Positions 10,575 to 22,904 of a DNA stretch of 64,000 nt are shown here, in pieces. Made by a program: the position numbers and the translations under genes. Location: assembly GCA_963556195.1 (NCBI GenBank), contig OY744517.1:87001714-87065713 (forward strand), read 5' to 3'. The stretch comes from Sepiola atlantica. Its lineage: Eukaryota; Mollusca; Cephalopoda; Sepiida; Sepiolidae. How positions within the stretch are numbered: position 1 is the first letter of the stretch; each line of letters opens with the position of its first letter. The notes beneath the pieces are model-generated. The model did no database searches and was not told the DNA's origin. It saw nothing but the letters and a program-made list of their open reading frames with translations.

Positions 10575-12850
10575 TCTATATATATAATAATCCATAAAAC
10601 AATTTATTTAAAAATATCAGTCCGTTATAATTATGGATGGTAAAAATCACCTATACTTCTTCTTCATTTTTTTAACATTAATCCACTCTTATAATAATCC
10701 ATAAAAGCATTTATTTAAAAATATCAGTCCGTTATAATTATGGATGGTTCAAATCACCTATACTTCTTTTTCATCTTTTTAACATTAATCCACTCTTATA
10801 ATAATCCATAAAAGCATTTATTTAAAAATATCAGTCCGTTATAATTATGGATGGTTCAAATCACCTATACTTCTTTTTCATCTTTTTAACATTAATCCAC
10901 TCTTATAATAATCCATAAAAGAATTTATTTAAAAATATCAGTCCGTTATAATTATGGATGGTTCAAATCACCTATACTTCTTTTTCATCTTTTTAACATT
11001 AATCCACTCTTATAATAATCCATAAAAGCATTTATTTAAAAATATCAGTCCATTATAATTATGGATGGTTCAAATAACCTATACTTGTTCGTCATCTTTT
11101 TAACATTAATCCACTCTTATAATTATCATTAAAAGCATTTATTTAAAAATATCAGTCTGTTATAATTATATATCGTTCAAATCACCTATACTTCTTCTTC
11201 ATCTTTTTAACATTAATCTCCTCTCATAATAATCCATAAAAGCATTCATTTAAAAATATCAGTCCGTTATAATTATGGATGGTTCAAATCACCTATACTT
11301 CTTCTTCATCTTTTTAACACTAATCCACTCTAATAATAATCCATGAAAGAATTTATTTAAAAATATCAGTCCGTTATAATTAAAGATGGTTCAAATTACC
11401 TATACTTCTTCATCTTTTTAACATTAATCCACTCTTATAATTATCATTAAAAGAATTTAGTTAAAAATATCAGTCCGTTATGATTATGGATGATTCAAAT
11501 TACCTATACTTCTTTTTCATCTTTTTAACATTAATCCACTCTTATAATAATCCATAAAAGAATTTATTTAAAAATATCAGTCCGTTATGATCATGGATGG
11601 TTCAAATCACCTATACTTCTTCTTCATCTTTTTAACATTAATCCACTCTTATAATAATCCATAAAAGCATTTATTTAAAAATATCAGTCCGTTATAATTA
11701 TGGATGGTTCAAATCACCTATACTTCTTCTTCATCTTTTAAACATTAATCCACTCTTATAATAATGGATTAAAGAATTTATTTTAAAATATCAGTCCGTT
11801 ATAATTATGGATGGTTCAAATCACCTATACTTCTTCTTCATCTTTTTAACATTAATCCACTCTTATAATAATCCATAAAAACATTTATTTAAAAATAACA
11901 GTCCGTTATAATTATGGATGGTTCAAATCACCTAAACTTCTTCTTCATCTTTTTAACATTAATCCACTCTGATAATAATCCATACAAGAATTTATTTAAA
12001 AATAACAGTCCGTTATAATTATGGATGGTTCAAATCACCTAAACTTCTTCTTCATCTTTTTAACATTAATCCACTCTTATAATAATGCATAAAAGAATTT
12101 ATTTAAAAATATCAGTCCGTTATAATAATGGATGGTTCAAATCACCTATACTTCTTCATCTTTTTAACATTAATCCACTCTTATAATAATCCATAAAAGA
12201 ATTTATTTAAAAATATCAGTCCGTTATAATTATGGATGGTTCAAATCAACTATACTTCTTTTTCATCTTTTTAACATTAATCCACTCTTATAATAATGCT
12301 TAAAAGAATTTATTTAAAAATATCAGTCCGTTATAATTATGGATGGTTCAAATCAACAATACTTCTTTTTCATCTTTTTAACACTAACCAACTCTAATAA
12401 TAATCCAGAAAAGCATTTATGTAAAAATATCAGTCTGTTGTAAGTATGGATGGTTCAAATCACCTATACTTCTTCTTCATCTTTTTAACATTAATCCACT
12501 CTTATAATAATGCATAAAAGCATTTATTTAAAAATATCAGTCCGTTATAATTATGGATGGTAAAAATCACCTATACTTCTTCTTCATCTTTTTAACATTA
12601 ATCCACTCTTATAATAATGCATAAAAGCATTTATTTAAAAATATCAGTCCGTTATAATAATGGATGGTTCAAATCAACTATACTTCTTTTTCATCTTTTT
12701 AACATTAATCCACTCTTATAATAATCCATAAAAGAATTTATTTAAAAATAACAGTCCGTTATAATTATGGATGGTTCAAATCACCTATACTTCTTCATCT
12801 TTTTAAAACTAACCCACTCTAATAATGATCCATAAAATTATTTATTTACT
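10575..12850. repeat. 107-bp AT-rich satellite, about 21 copies
   Basis: Head-to-tail copies of a unit containing AAAAATATCAGTCCGTTAT, GGATGGTTCAAATCACC and CATCTTTTTAACATTAATCC. The spacing is 107 bp (10691 to 10798). Copies differ by point changes (GCATTT/GAATTT, TATC/AACA) and small indels. The last copies, past 12800, are the most diverged. It abuts the 29-bp array through a short TATATA junction. Confidence 0.95.
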
Positions 12851-13585
12851 AAAAACAGACTTTTATAAAAACAGAAATATCTTATTTTTTCATGTCTTCT
12901 TAACACTAGTTCAGTCTAATAATATCAAAACAACACTGTAAATAGGGGCAGAAGCATAGAATATTGAATATAGATTTAGGATAAAAAACAAAACAAAAAA
13001 GAGTAAGCAGTCTCTTTCAACTTGCAACAGATACAGATGCCGGAACAATATTTTGCAGGAACTAGACTGGGAGCTTCTTTCATTACCTTTAGACTGTTAA
13101 AGACATGTCTCAACTACGAACTACAGCAGCAGAGAAAACGGCTCTTTTTATATTCATCCTTTAAGAGAAAATCTATGCGCCAAGATTAGCTTCTCTTTGG
13201 CTCATGATGCATGCACGGTGTATTCTAAAATGGTGTCAATGAGATTCGCCTCACTTAATGCAGCTGTCCACCAGATAATAGTAACACATGATTTACAGTA
13301 AAAGGGCGTTATTGTCAATTTAATAACACTTTGCTATCAAGTCAAATTGGAAAAAAAAATGTTTTCAATATTTTTATTGTCCGAGACATCAACAAGTCAA
13401 ATTGCTATTCTACATGTTAAAGGCTATTGTGAGCAAATAATTAGCACCAAATTGCTGTTCTATATGATACAAGCTATTATTTGAGCCTATAATTCGAACC
13501 AAATTGCCCTTTTTAATAAACTGAAAAATCCTTTGCAGCACAATAAGGTCTTAACGACAGTCTAAAATTCAGACAACACCGGAAC
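12851..13585. other. Non-coding stretch left of the gypsy insertion
   Basis: Mostly unique AT-rich sequence. Around 13330-13510 there are two to three degenerate copies of a segment with CAAATTGCTRTTCTA and GGCTATTGTGAGC-like text. Confidence 0.5.
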
Positions 13586-13590
13586 ATCAC

Positions 13591-13801
13591 TTTTATATTA
13601 TGTGTTGATACAGGTGAGTAATAAATAAAGCCATATTAGTAACTTGTTATTGAAGCATTCATTAACAGAGTCGAGACACGTGCGAACATAACAAGAATTT
13701 ATTTACACTGATTACATATAGTAGTAATACAAGTAGTGGGAGGTTGCCGTCAAGAGTGACGGTGGGAGTCAACGGGAGATAACTCTCGTCTTTACGTAAC
13801 A
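13591..13801 (-). repeat. 3' LTR of the gypsy element (211 bp)
   Basis: Nearly identical to 21641-21851. On the sense strand it starts TGTTACGTAAAG and ends ATAATATAAAA. The expected terminal CA is changed to AA in both LTRs. Confidence 0.92.
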
Positions 13802-13813
13802 TCTCCGTTTTTT
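13802..13813 (-). other. Polypurine tract of the gypsy element
   Basis: Sense-strand AAAAAACGGAGA directly before the 3' LTR. Confidence 0.6.
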
Positions 13814-13869
13814 ATTTCTTTGTTTTAACTGAAGAATAAAAGTATTTTTATTTTTTAGAGTTTTCTCAT

Positions 13870-14764
13870 TTAGTCTCTGTATCGGGCTGGACACTTAATT
13901 GGTCTCCCTTTCTTTGTGGGGTTTGGTATTATTTTGTTTTCCGAGCCCGTTTTTGATACGACTTGTTTTCGACTATTTTCTTGGTTTATTATGTTTCCAT
14001 AGTCGTGTTCGATTTTGTACTTTTGATTTTCTTTTGTTTTTAAAATATGACGTCTGTTGCGCCGTACATAATTTCCTTGTTCTGTTTTTATTAGATATGA
14101 ACGAGGCTCTTTTAATTTTTTCACAACCTTACCTTTTCGGTTCCATTTTTCTTGTGAAAGTATACGGACAGTATCGTCTTTCTTTAGTTTTGGTAGCTCT
14201 CTGGACTTATTATTTATTTATTTCGTTTTGTTATGCATGATATTTGGAAGATTTGTCCTTAGCGTTCTTTTCATCAACTGTTGGGCTGGTGACGGGGTTT
14301 TATCTTTTAATGGTGAAGTCCGTAACGCTAACATTGCTAGGTATGGGTCTTGTCTACTTTCAAACGATTTCTTTAATGTTCTTTTAATTGTTTGAATGTT
14401 TCTTTCTACTAAGCCATTCGACTGTGGATAGTTCGGACTTGTCGTGATATGCCTGAAATCCCAATCTTTAGCAAATTGTCTAAATTCTGATGATCGGTAC
14501 TCGGGTCCATTGTCACTAATCACTATTTGTGGAATGCCAAATTTTGCGAAGGTGTTTTTTATTTTATTGATCACCGTACTTGATTTGCAGTCATCAAGTT
14601 TGTGGATATCGAAATATCTAGTCGTGTAGTCTATTATCACTACATATGCTTTACTATATAAGTAAAATACGTCTGTCGCAACTTTGGTCCATGGTGTTAC
14701 GGGTATTTCATGGTGTATTAGTGATTCTGACGGTTGTCGGTTTCTGTGATCTAGACAATGTGTG
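13870..14764 (-). pseudogene. Gypsy integrase, core and C-terminal part (after the insertion)
   Basis: Continues the polyprotein of 19652-21567 beyond the nested element. The integrase zinc domain finishes at the start. The DDE core follows: IIDYTTRYF at the first strand, ISDNGPEY with the second Asp, and PQSNGLVERNIQ with the catalytic Glu. An in-frame TAA at 14218-14220 interrupts a linker (just after NIMHNKTK). Past it, the same frame resumes with a KWNRKGKVV segment and the PRSYLIKT/RRNRRHI block typical of gypsy integrase C-termini, ending at 13870. Role when intact: insertion of the cDNA into host DNA. This copy is broken by the stop codon and the upstream insertion. Confidence 0.9.
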
Positions 14765-14768
14765 CATG

Positions 14769-15975
14769 TGTTGCATTACAGGCATCAAGACGTAACGTGC
14801 AGCAAGGGGGGGAAGAGAGATGCTTTATTACTTCTCGCAGAAATCCTTCCGGACTGAGGCATTTCTTCAAAACCACCTCAGCCGTTCGGATCTCATCCTC
14901 TCCGGCCGGAAACAACGCGAAACGTTCACGAGAGGATTAATGGTGATTTCAATCTCTCCCCCCAACACCTTTGATGATACAATTTACATTCAATCATTTG
15001 AGTAATCATTCTTTTCTCATTTTACTCTATAAAATTCTCATAGTCTATCACTTTTTCTCTATAAATTCGGACCACAGTCTTACAACTTCACGTCTCATCA
15101 ACTTACGGCATCTCAGCCTTTTTTTAATTACAAATCTTTTAACGGCATCTCAGGCCTTTTTCATTACGAATCTTTTCACGGCATCTCAGCCCTTTTTCAA
15201 TTACGGCCTCTTTAAAACCACTGCCGTTTACGGCATCTCAGGCCTTTTTCAATTACGAATATTTTCACGGCATCTCAAGCCTTTTTTCATTAAACGTCTC
15301 TTAGAATTACACGTATCTTAACGTCTTTAAAACAGTTCTCAAACAAATCTCAAATGAATCTCAAAGGTTACCTTGATTTCTGTTCTTTTCTTTGGCCGTG
15401 ATTCGTCTAGTCTTCGCCGCTGGATCGTCTCGATCAAAGGAAGAAGCATGTCTCATACAAAAGGAACAAACGAGACCCGGGTTTTCTTGAGGGAATATTT
15501 CACACAATTTTATTTCTTTCTCAACACACCATTTTCTTACTGCGCGGTTCGGTTGTCGTCAGGAGGATTCCGGCTTCGATTTTCTCACATTCGGGCTATT
15601 TTATTTTCCTCTGGGGATATCTTTAGGCCCCCCCACAGTGGGGCCCTGCCCGTTTACCCGGCTACATTTTCGCAACCGATCTGAACACTTTCACTTCCAG
15701 GTTCCGACTGATTTCTAAAACTAAGTTATTGTCTTTCTGTGGTCACGTGATTATTTTTCCCACGCCACGATATCGGGACAAAACCGACTGACTGATCTCT
15801 GACTCAAAAGGTCACGTCAGATTTCTCCAGATTTGTTATGACTGCTCCTAGATCAAACACTTCTATGACTCATTTCTGAGTCCAGAAACAAATCCTATTT
15901 TTCGAATAACAAAACTAGCTATTTGCTACTAGTCAATCTACCCGTTTGAAATACAGGGCCCGTCATAATATAACA
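14769..15975 (-). repeat. LTR of the nested element (3' copy), 1,207 bp
   Basis: Plus-strand start TGTTGCATTACAGG, end CATAATATAACA. Within it, about 15108-15295 holds five imperfect copies of a roughly 35-bp unit with ACGGCATCTCAGGCC. Frames of 116 and 103 codons are duplicated exactly in the other LTR and show no known motif. Confidence 0.95.
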
Positions 15976-15989
15976 CTCCTCTCCACCTT
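15976..15989 (-). other. Polypurine tract of the nested element
   Basis: On the minus strand it reads AAGGTGGAGAGGAG immediately before the LTR. It is the main evidence for a minus orientation. Confidence 0.6.
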
Positions 15990-18444
15990 ATCTTTCAAAA
16001 TTTCTTCCCTGAAGAAATTTACACAAATATCCAAATCCATCACCAACATTTTTTTTTTTTTTTTTAAATACACACGCACATATTCATCTAATCATTGGTA
16101 CACGACCGATTGTTGATCGGGCGTATTGCCGCGATATGGGGGCGCAAAAACAGAAACCCCTTTCCTTAACCTGTAGACTTAAATGGTCAGCCTCTCAAAA
16201 TTACAAAAGGTACCGTTTTCCTACCACTGTCTAATCTGGACCATATACTTCGAACATCCCAGTGCCCCGGCGCAAACGTCCGCGAACAATCGCCCATGTC
16301 TCTAGCTCCCAGCCCTGTTCATTAAACGTGGAGGACCCCATCCCATGGATCTATCTAGTCGATACGGTATTGAGCGAAATGTCACATCGAATCATCTCTG
16401 CTCCCGGAACACGCCGAATGACCAAAAACTAGGCCCAACCTATAATCTTACAATTAAATCCAATTAACACCCGGTACCTCTTTTTTTTAAAAATCGATCC
16501 CCATGGTTCTATCCGCCCCGACGCGCGCACCCGAGTCACACCACACCCCAGCTTAACTCCATCCCCACTGGTGTTGAGCAGACACCAATTCTATGCGTTC
16601 CCTTCCCGTGTCCTTATCTATGCGGTGAGGGGGTGGGGTATCTTCGCAGCACACTCGTCGGCAAACATCCAAAATCCACAAAAAACAATGGGACCACAAT
16701 TTCAAAGCTTAACACCTTACACAGCCCTCACACACTCTATCGGCGCAGTTGGGCACACCTGGGTCACAAAAACAACAATTTCCATAACTGACCACCTTCC
16801 TTTTCTCGTGGTCCCACAGAATGACCATCACCGTCATTCCTCCCGTTCGCAATTTTAACGTATGCAGGCTTTACCAAAAGCCTCGCCACTAACCCATGGG
16901 TACCCTATAAAAGAGAGCATACGAGCAAACGCCGGGAATCCCTCATTGACTTTCCAAGCCTGTACATACTCTGTACACGGGGATTTTTCCCGATAAAATC
17001 AACCCTGTCCAAGGGTTTCCGCGATCCGACCCAAACCCACTCTAGCTGCCACCAGCTGCCCGAACCTGACCAACTCAAATCGCCCGGCTGACCCAAACTC
17101 ATTCAATTTAAGAACTGTTTTTTTTTTTTTTAATTACATTTTCAAATCTCACCATCCTCTAAATAGTAAAACCTCATTTACTCAAGCATTGGAAACCCGG
17201 AATCCTCCATGTAACAAATACATCAAAATACATCAAAAAACATCAAAAAACATCAAAAAAAAAAAAAATAAAATAAAATTCATTCCACCCAACAACAACA
17301 AAAAAATAAAACCAAAACCGACAGAACCAATGGAGAACATATCTCCACAACACAATACAATACAATTCAAAAGAGAACAGCGCCCGACATGTCGCCAGGC
17401 TTTGGCCCGGGCGTCACCAGATCACCTGTCGCCGCCGACGTCATTTCTCTGCCACCTTCATAGCAGTTTCCAAGGCCCACGGGCGCCCTCTTTCTCTCTC
17501 TCTCTCTCTCTCTCTCCCTTCCTTTCTAACAAGCATATTCTGCCTCGCGCGCACATTTTTTTTTTTTTTAACAATCTCTTTTAACATTTCTTTTTTCACT
17601 CTCTTTCTCAATTGCATACCTCCCTCGTTTCTCCTTTTTCTTTCTTTTTTCGCCCGTCACCGCCCTTCGCCTTCGTCCCCCCACCAACACAAACCAGAAA
17701 AAAAAAACTACAGCAACAAATTCCTAAAACACAACACAAAAAAAATAATTACGGCAAATCGTCCTTTTCTTTCTAACTAGAATGTACTTTTCTTAACAAA
17801 ATGTGTCTTTCTTTTTTTTTTTCTTTCTTTTTTGTGAATCTTAGCAACAAATTCTTAAAACACAATACCAAAAAAACATAATTACGGCACATCGTCCTTT
17901 TCTTTCCAACTAGAATGTACTTTTCTTAACAAAATGTGTCTTTCTCTTTTTTTTTTTTCTTTCTTTTTTTATTTTAATCTAATAATTGTGTGTGCGTGCG
18001 TTTTCCCTTCTCTCTTTCTTTTTTTATTTTAATCTAATAATTGTGTGTGCGTGCGTTTTTTTTTTCTCTTTCTTTCTTTTTTTTTTTATTTTAATCTAAT
18101 AATTGTGTGTGCGTGCGTTTTTTCTTTCTTTCTTTCTTTTTTTTTTTTTTGTGAATCTTAACAATGTCTCCCTCGTGTCTCGTTCCTTTTTTTTCGTAAG
18201 AGTTCCTTTTTTTTTCTTCTTTTTCTATTACTTTAACTTCGTAAGAGTTCCTTTTTTTATTCTTCTTCCCTTTCAAACTTTATCTATTCAACATAAAAAT
18301 TACGAGGTACTCACTGTTCGATGACATCACTCTCTCTCTGTCTTCGCCCGCCTCTGGACCCCAAGATTTCCGTTGTAGCAACGCGGTTCGTTTCAACCTA
18401 TTTCTTGTGGAAATAGCAGGACACGGCAACCAAAACAAGGTATA
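15990..18444 (-). other. Non-coding interior of the nested LTR element
   Basis: C/T-rich on the plus strand, with poly-T and (CT)n tracts. Local duplications: about 103 bp repeated at 17712-17815 and 17843-17945, and AATCTAATAATTGTGTGTG in three copies near 17975, 18031 and 18092. No coding domains. A candidate primer site (TGGTTGCCGTG on the minus strand) lies about 12 bases from the 5' LTR; weak support. Confidence 0.7.
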
Positions 18445-19651
18445 TGTTGCATTACAGGCATCAAGACGTAACGTGCAGCAAGGGGGGGAAGAGAGATGCT
18501 TTATTACTTCTCGCAGAAATCCTTCCGGACTGAGGCATTTCTTCAAAACCACCTCAGCCGTTCGGATCTCATCCTCTCCGGCCGGAAACAACGCGAAACG
18601 TTCACGAGAGGATTAATGGTGATTTCAATCTCTCCCCCCAACACCTTTGATGATACAATTTACATTCAATCATTTGAGTAATCATTCTTTTCTCATTTTA
18701 CTCTATAAAATTCTCATAGTCTATCACTTTTTCTCTATAAATTCGGACCACAGTCTTACAACTTCACGTCTCATCAACTTACGGCATCTCAGCCTTTTTT
18801 TAATTACAAATCTTTTAACGGCATCTCAGGCCTTTTTCATTACGAATCTTTTCACGGCATCTCAGCCCTTTTTCAATTACGGCCTCTTTAAAACCACTGC
18901 CGTTTACGGCATCTCAGGCCTTTTTCAATTACGAATATTTTCACGGCATCTCAAGCCTTTTTTCATTAAACGTCTCTTAGAATTACACGTATCTTAACGT
19001 CTTTAAAACAGTTCTCAAACAAATCTCAAATGAATCTCAAAGGTTACCTTGATTTCTGTTCTTTTCTTTGGCCGTGATTCGTCTAGTCTTCGCCGCTGGA
19101 TCGTCTCGATCAAAGGAAGAAGCATGTCTCATACAAAAGGAACAAACGAGACCCGGGTTTTCTTGAGGGAATATTTCACACAATTTTATTTCTTTCTCAA
19201 CACACCATTTTCTTACTGCGCGGTTCGGTTGTCGTCAGGAGGATTCCGGCTTCGATTTTCTCACATTCGGGCTATTTTATTTTCCTCTGGGGATATCTTT
19301 AGGCCCCCCCACAGTGGGGCCCTGCCCGTTTACCCGGCTACATTTTCGCAACCGATCTGAACACTTTCACTTCCAGGTTCCGACTGATTTCTAAAACTAA
19401 GTTATTGTCTTTCTGTGGTCACGTGATTATTTTTCCCACGCCACGATATCGGGACAAAACCGACTGACTGATCTCTGACTCAAAAGGTCACGTCAGATTT
19501 CTCCAGATTTGTTATGACTGCTCCTAGATCAAACACTTCTATGACTCATTTCTGAGTCCAGAAACAAATCCTATTTTTCGAATAACAAAACTAGCTATTT
19601 GCTACTAGTCAATCTACCCGTTTGAAATACAGGGCCCGTCATAATATAACA
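18445..19651 (-). repeat. LTR of the nested element (5' copy), 1,207 bp
   Basis: Same length as 14769-15975 and apparently the same sequence. Confidence 0.95.
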
Positions 19652-21567
19652 CATGTGCTAACCATTTCTTTTATTTGATTGTTTATGTTAGGCCAATATA
19701 CGACCTCTTTTGCTCTTGTAATGCACTTTTCTATGCCCAAATGTCCAGTGTGGATTTTTTGTAGGGCTTCCTTCCTTAGGGAGGTTGGGACCACTATTCG
19801 TGTACCTTTCAATACTAGTCCTTTTACAACCGATATGTCATCGCGGACTGGCATATATGGTGCTATTGTGGGTGGCACTTCCATTTTTTCTGGCCAAGTT
19901 GATGTCGCATATTTCATGAGCATTTTTAGTGTTGGGTCTTTCCCAGTCTCCTCACGGTATATGTTGAGTTTTTGGTCGCTCATTGGATATTGTTTTATAA
20001 TGGTATGGATATATTTGTCCATTTCTGTATCCGATATTTCTTCGGCGGTGGGTAATTTGTAGTGTTCTCTTTTTATGGCCTTGTTTAGATCTCTAGGGTC
20101 CAAACATAGTCTTAATTTTCCGTTCGGTTTCTCCACTATTACCAGAGAATTTACCCAATCTGTCGGTTCTTCAACGGGTTTTATTATTCCCATTTTTGTC
20201 ATTTTTTCTAACTCCTTTTTTAATTTTGGTTTCATCCCAAACGGTATGTTCCTTGGAGGATTTATGACGGGTTTTATGTCCGGAGTTATTGTTATATGAT
20301 GTGTGACTGGTAATTTTCCGATGTCACCATAGCAATCTTTATATTTTTCTTTTAATGCTTCTATGTCCGTCTTGTTTATTTCATAAGTTCTTTTTATCAG
20401 TCCTAATTCTTCCGCTGTTTCTGCGCCGATTACTGCGTTTGCATTTGTGTTTGCCACAATGAAATGCGAATTTACTTTTATATTTTTATTTTGTAATTGT
20501 ATAACACAGCTCCCTATCGTGGGAATTTGCGTACAGTTGTAGGCGGTTAATTTTATAGACGTTTTATTTAATTTTGGCTTTTGTTCAACAGTTCTATATA
20601 TTTTTGCTGGTAATACATTTACTTCAGCACCTGTATCGATTTTGAAGTTGATGAGTGTTTCGTTGCCTCGAATCTTTACTTTCCATTTGTCAGTTTGTAG
20701 TGCGTCTACATTTTTTTTCAATATGGCGTCCATGTTAAACTGATTTTGCTCCACGTGGTCTGAATTGTGTGATTGTCCGACATTATATAGTTTCTTCTTT
20801 TTCGTTCGACATATTCGAGCGAAGTGTCCTTTTTTGCCGCAATTTGTGCAGTTTTTATTGTATGCTGGACAGTTTCCTTTCTGATGTGACCCAGCGCAGT
20901 AGGTGCATGTCTCAATCCATTGTTGTGTTTTCGCGGGCTTTTTGTCTTCACGTTTGAACATGACTTTGGACGACAGCCTGTTTTTCTTTGGATTGCGAAT
21001 AGTTGCGATATTTTCTGTTTCGTATGCAGCCATTATCTTGGAGTGTCTCTTCGTTTCTTCAGCACTCAGGCCTGCTTGTATCGCCTTTTGTAAATCCAGT
21101 GAAGGTTCTCGGAGCATTCTTTCTCTCAACATGTTGTCATTAACGCCACAAATTAGAATGTCTTTTATTAGTCTTTCAGTGAGGTCACCGAATTCACATT
21201 TGTTTGCCTTTTGCCGTAGTTCTGTGACGTACTCATCAAATCTCTGTGTTTCTTTCTGTTTGCACGTGAGAAATTGATATGTGAGAAACGTCAGGTTTTT
21301 TCTTGGTTGGCAGTGCGCATCAAATTTTTCTATAACTTTTTTCAAGTTTAGCTTCTCTTCGTCATTTTCAAAGTTAAACGTATAATATATTTTCCTTCCC
21401 TCGGTTCCTATACAGGTCAGTAATATTGAAGTTTCCACCTTCTCCGGTTTTTTGTCCGACTCTGTAGCTTGCAGGAACAATTGAAATTGGTTTTTCCAAG
21501 TTTCCCATTCCTGTCCGAGATTATCCGAAGAGAAATTTAATTCTTTTGGATGTGGTAAAAATTCCAT
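19652..21567 (-). pseudogene. Gypsy Gag-Pol polyprotein, in-frame RT/RNase H deletion
   Basis: A single 642-codon frame, of which about 638 codons belong to this element and the last few (19639-19651) read into the nested LTR. Domains: Gag capsid-like region 1-210; two CCHC knuckles at 221-233 (spacing slightly short) and 240-253 (CTNCGKKGHFARIC); aspartic protease with DTG at 311-313; RT fingers at about 440-512 (KPNGKLRLCLDPRDLNKA, HYKLPTAEEIS). The frame then jumps directly to the region before integrase. The integrase zinc domain follows, with HTGHLGIEKC at 606-615, YWP at 624-626 and its Cys at 638. The YxDD catalytic motif, the rest of RT and RNase H are absent. The start codon follows a poly-A run, and the frame contains no stop. 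It cannot reverse-transcribe its own RNA. Confidence 0.93.
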
Positions 21568-21623
21568 TTTTTTTTTTTTTTTTGAAAATATTTATATACG
21601 GCTGTGAGTGTTGACGGTTCGAT

Positions 21624-21640
21624 GTTCTATTCTGACACCA
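21624..21640 (-). other. Primer-binding site of the gypsy element
   Basis: On the sense strand TGGTGTCAGAATAGAAC directly follows the 5' LTR. TGG complements the CCA end of a tRNA. I do not assign the tRNA. Confidence 0.75.
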
Positions 21641-21851
21641 TTTTATATTATGTGTTGATACAGGTGAGTAATAAATAAAGCCATATTAGTAACTTGTTAT
21701 TGAAGCATTCATTAACAGAGTCGAGACACGTGCGAACATAACAAGAATTTATTTACACTGATTACATATAGTAGTAATACAAGTAGTGGGAGGTTGCCGT
21801 CAAGAGTGACGGTGAGAGTCAACGGGAGATAACTCTCGTCTTTACGTAACA
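21641..21851 (-). repeat. 5' LTR of the gypsy element (211 bp)
   Basis: Pairs with 13591-13801. The sense-strand TAAATAAATTCTTG near the middle could serve as a polyadenylation region. Confidence 0.92.
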
Positions 21852-22134
21852 ATCACTAATAAAACACTTTCCCAACTGCACGAATCTCTCTCTCATCTGC
21901 TCACGTCCACTGCGTTTTCTCGTTGTTGTATCTCATCTTTCAACACGCTTTGTACATGCATGCAAATTACTAGCTCCTATAAAACCACTTACTTCTGAGC
22001 ATACGTTTTTCCCTCTTGTAAATGTATGCTCAACAAGCAAGATATCATTGGCGCTTCAAATTTGGTAAGTGTTCATCTCTATTATAACACTCTTCTACAT
22101 GATGTTGAATAACATGAGAGATGGGGGAGTGAAG

Positions 22135-22430
22135 ATGTTTCTCTTTGGCTTCCCTTGTGAACTGGCCATGCTACTTCAACTGTTCTACATCTACTAACCT
22201 AATAACTATCATCTATTCTTTCAACATTGCCATACTATCGAAGTCTACTCTTCTGCACACATCTCCCAGATTTAATCTTTCCTTTTGGATTATCATAATT
22301 AAGCTTATCTTGACAACATATCACACATCCATCGTATCATTCTCATATTATTTCTTTCCATGCATAGTATGCCCTCATGTGTCAGGTGACTTCCGTTTCC
22401 TGGTGAGCTCAGTCTTTTGAGTTGGGGATT
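22135..22430 (+). repeat. Dispersed repeat, copy 1
   Basis: About 230 bp is repeated at 23457-23600 plus 24026-24115, including TGTGAACTGGCCATGCTAC and CATCGTATCATTCTCATA. Nature unknown. It is probably a transposon fragment. Confidence 0.75.
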
Positions 22431-22904
22431 TGTCCTTGTCAGACGTCTGAGGTACTGAAAACCGACCACGGTTCACAAAGATTGACTTTTCAGGAGAAGC
22501 CAATAAATTATGTGAATTCATTCATGCTGTCCAGTTGTTTGTTTTTGGACAGTTTTCCTTTTCAACCGTGATCGTCAAAGAAAAAAAAAAGACACCCTTG
22601 GAATTAAAGGTAGGCCAACAACCCATTGCTGCCCCTGTCAATAGATGAGAACTGAGTCCAACTAAAGCTTGGGACAAGCGCACATTATCCAACAATGCTA
22701 ATGCTATTCTGAGCATATAGTTAGCAACGAATTGTCGCAAAACCAAGTGACAAAACACTACTGACCTGTAAATAGCCCAACCTGTTAGACAAACAGAGTC
22801 TACATCATCTCACTTCCACATACACCATGAAAGTAATTTGATGAAACTTTGGCTCAACAAATTAAAAGACAAGCAGTTTTTCGGCCTTTTGTCTGAGGTG
22901 TATT
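22431..22904. other. Non-coding stretch
   Basis: No repeat family or gene recognised. Confidence 0.45.

Larger units (their letters stand above)
14769..19651 (-). mobile_element. Young non-coding LTR element nested in gypsy, TSD CATG
   Basis: Two LTRs of exactly 1,207 bp (14769-15975 and 18445-19651) flank 2,469 bp, with CATG at 14765-14768 and 19652-19655. I saw no difference between the LTRs on reading through, so insertion is recent. Minus is the likely sense strand: a purine tract abuts one LTR (15976-15989 complement) and an AATAAA lies in that orientation. The interior has no gag, protease, RT or integrase, only low-complexity pyrimidine-rich sequence. This fits a LARD-type element mobilised by an autonomous partner. 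The LTR is distantly like the solo LTR at 35538-36767 (shared TGTTATATTATG start on the sense strand). Confidence 0.92.
13591..21851 (-). mobile_element. Ty3/gypsy LTR retrotransposon, TSD ATCAC, internally deleted and interrupted
   Basis: Bounded by 211-bp LTRs (13591-13801 and 21641-21851) and by ATCAC at 13586-13590 and 21852-21856. Read on the minus strand the order is 5' LTR, primer site, gag, zinc knuckles, protease, start of reverse transcriptase, integrase, polypurine tract, 3' LTR. Protease-RT-integrase order is gypsy-type. Most of RT and all of RNase H are missing. A younger LTR element (14769-19651) splits the integrase. Without that insertion and its TSD copy the element would be about 3.4 kb. 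One LTR difference was noticed (GGTGGGAG versus GGTGAGAG near 13772/21822), which suggests a fairly recent insertion. Confidence 0.93.
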
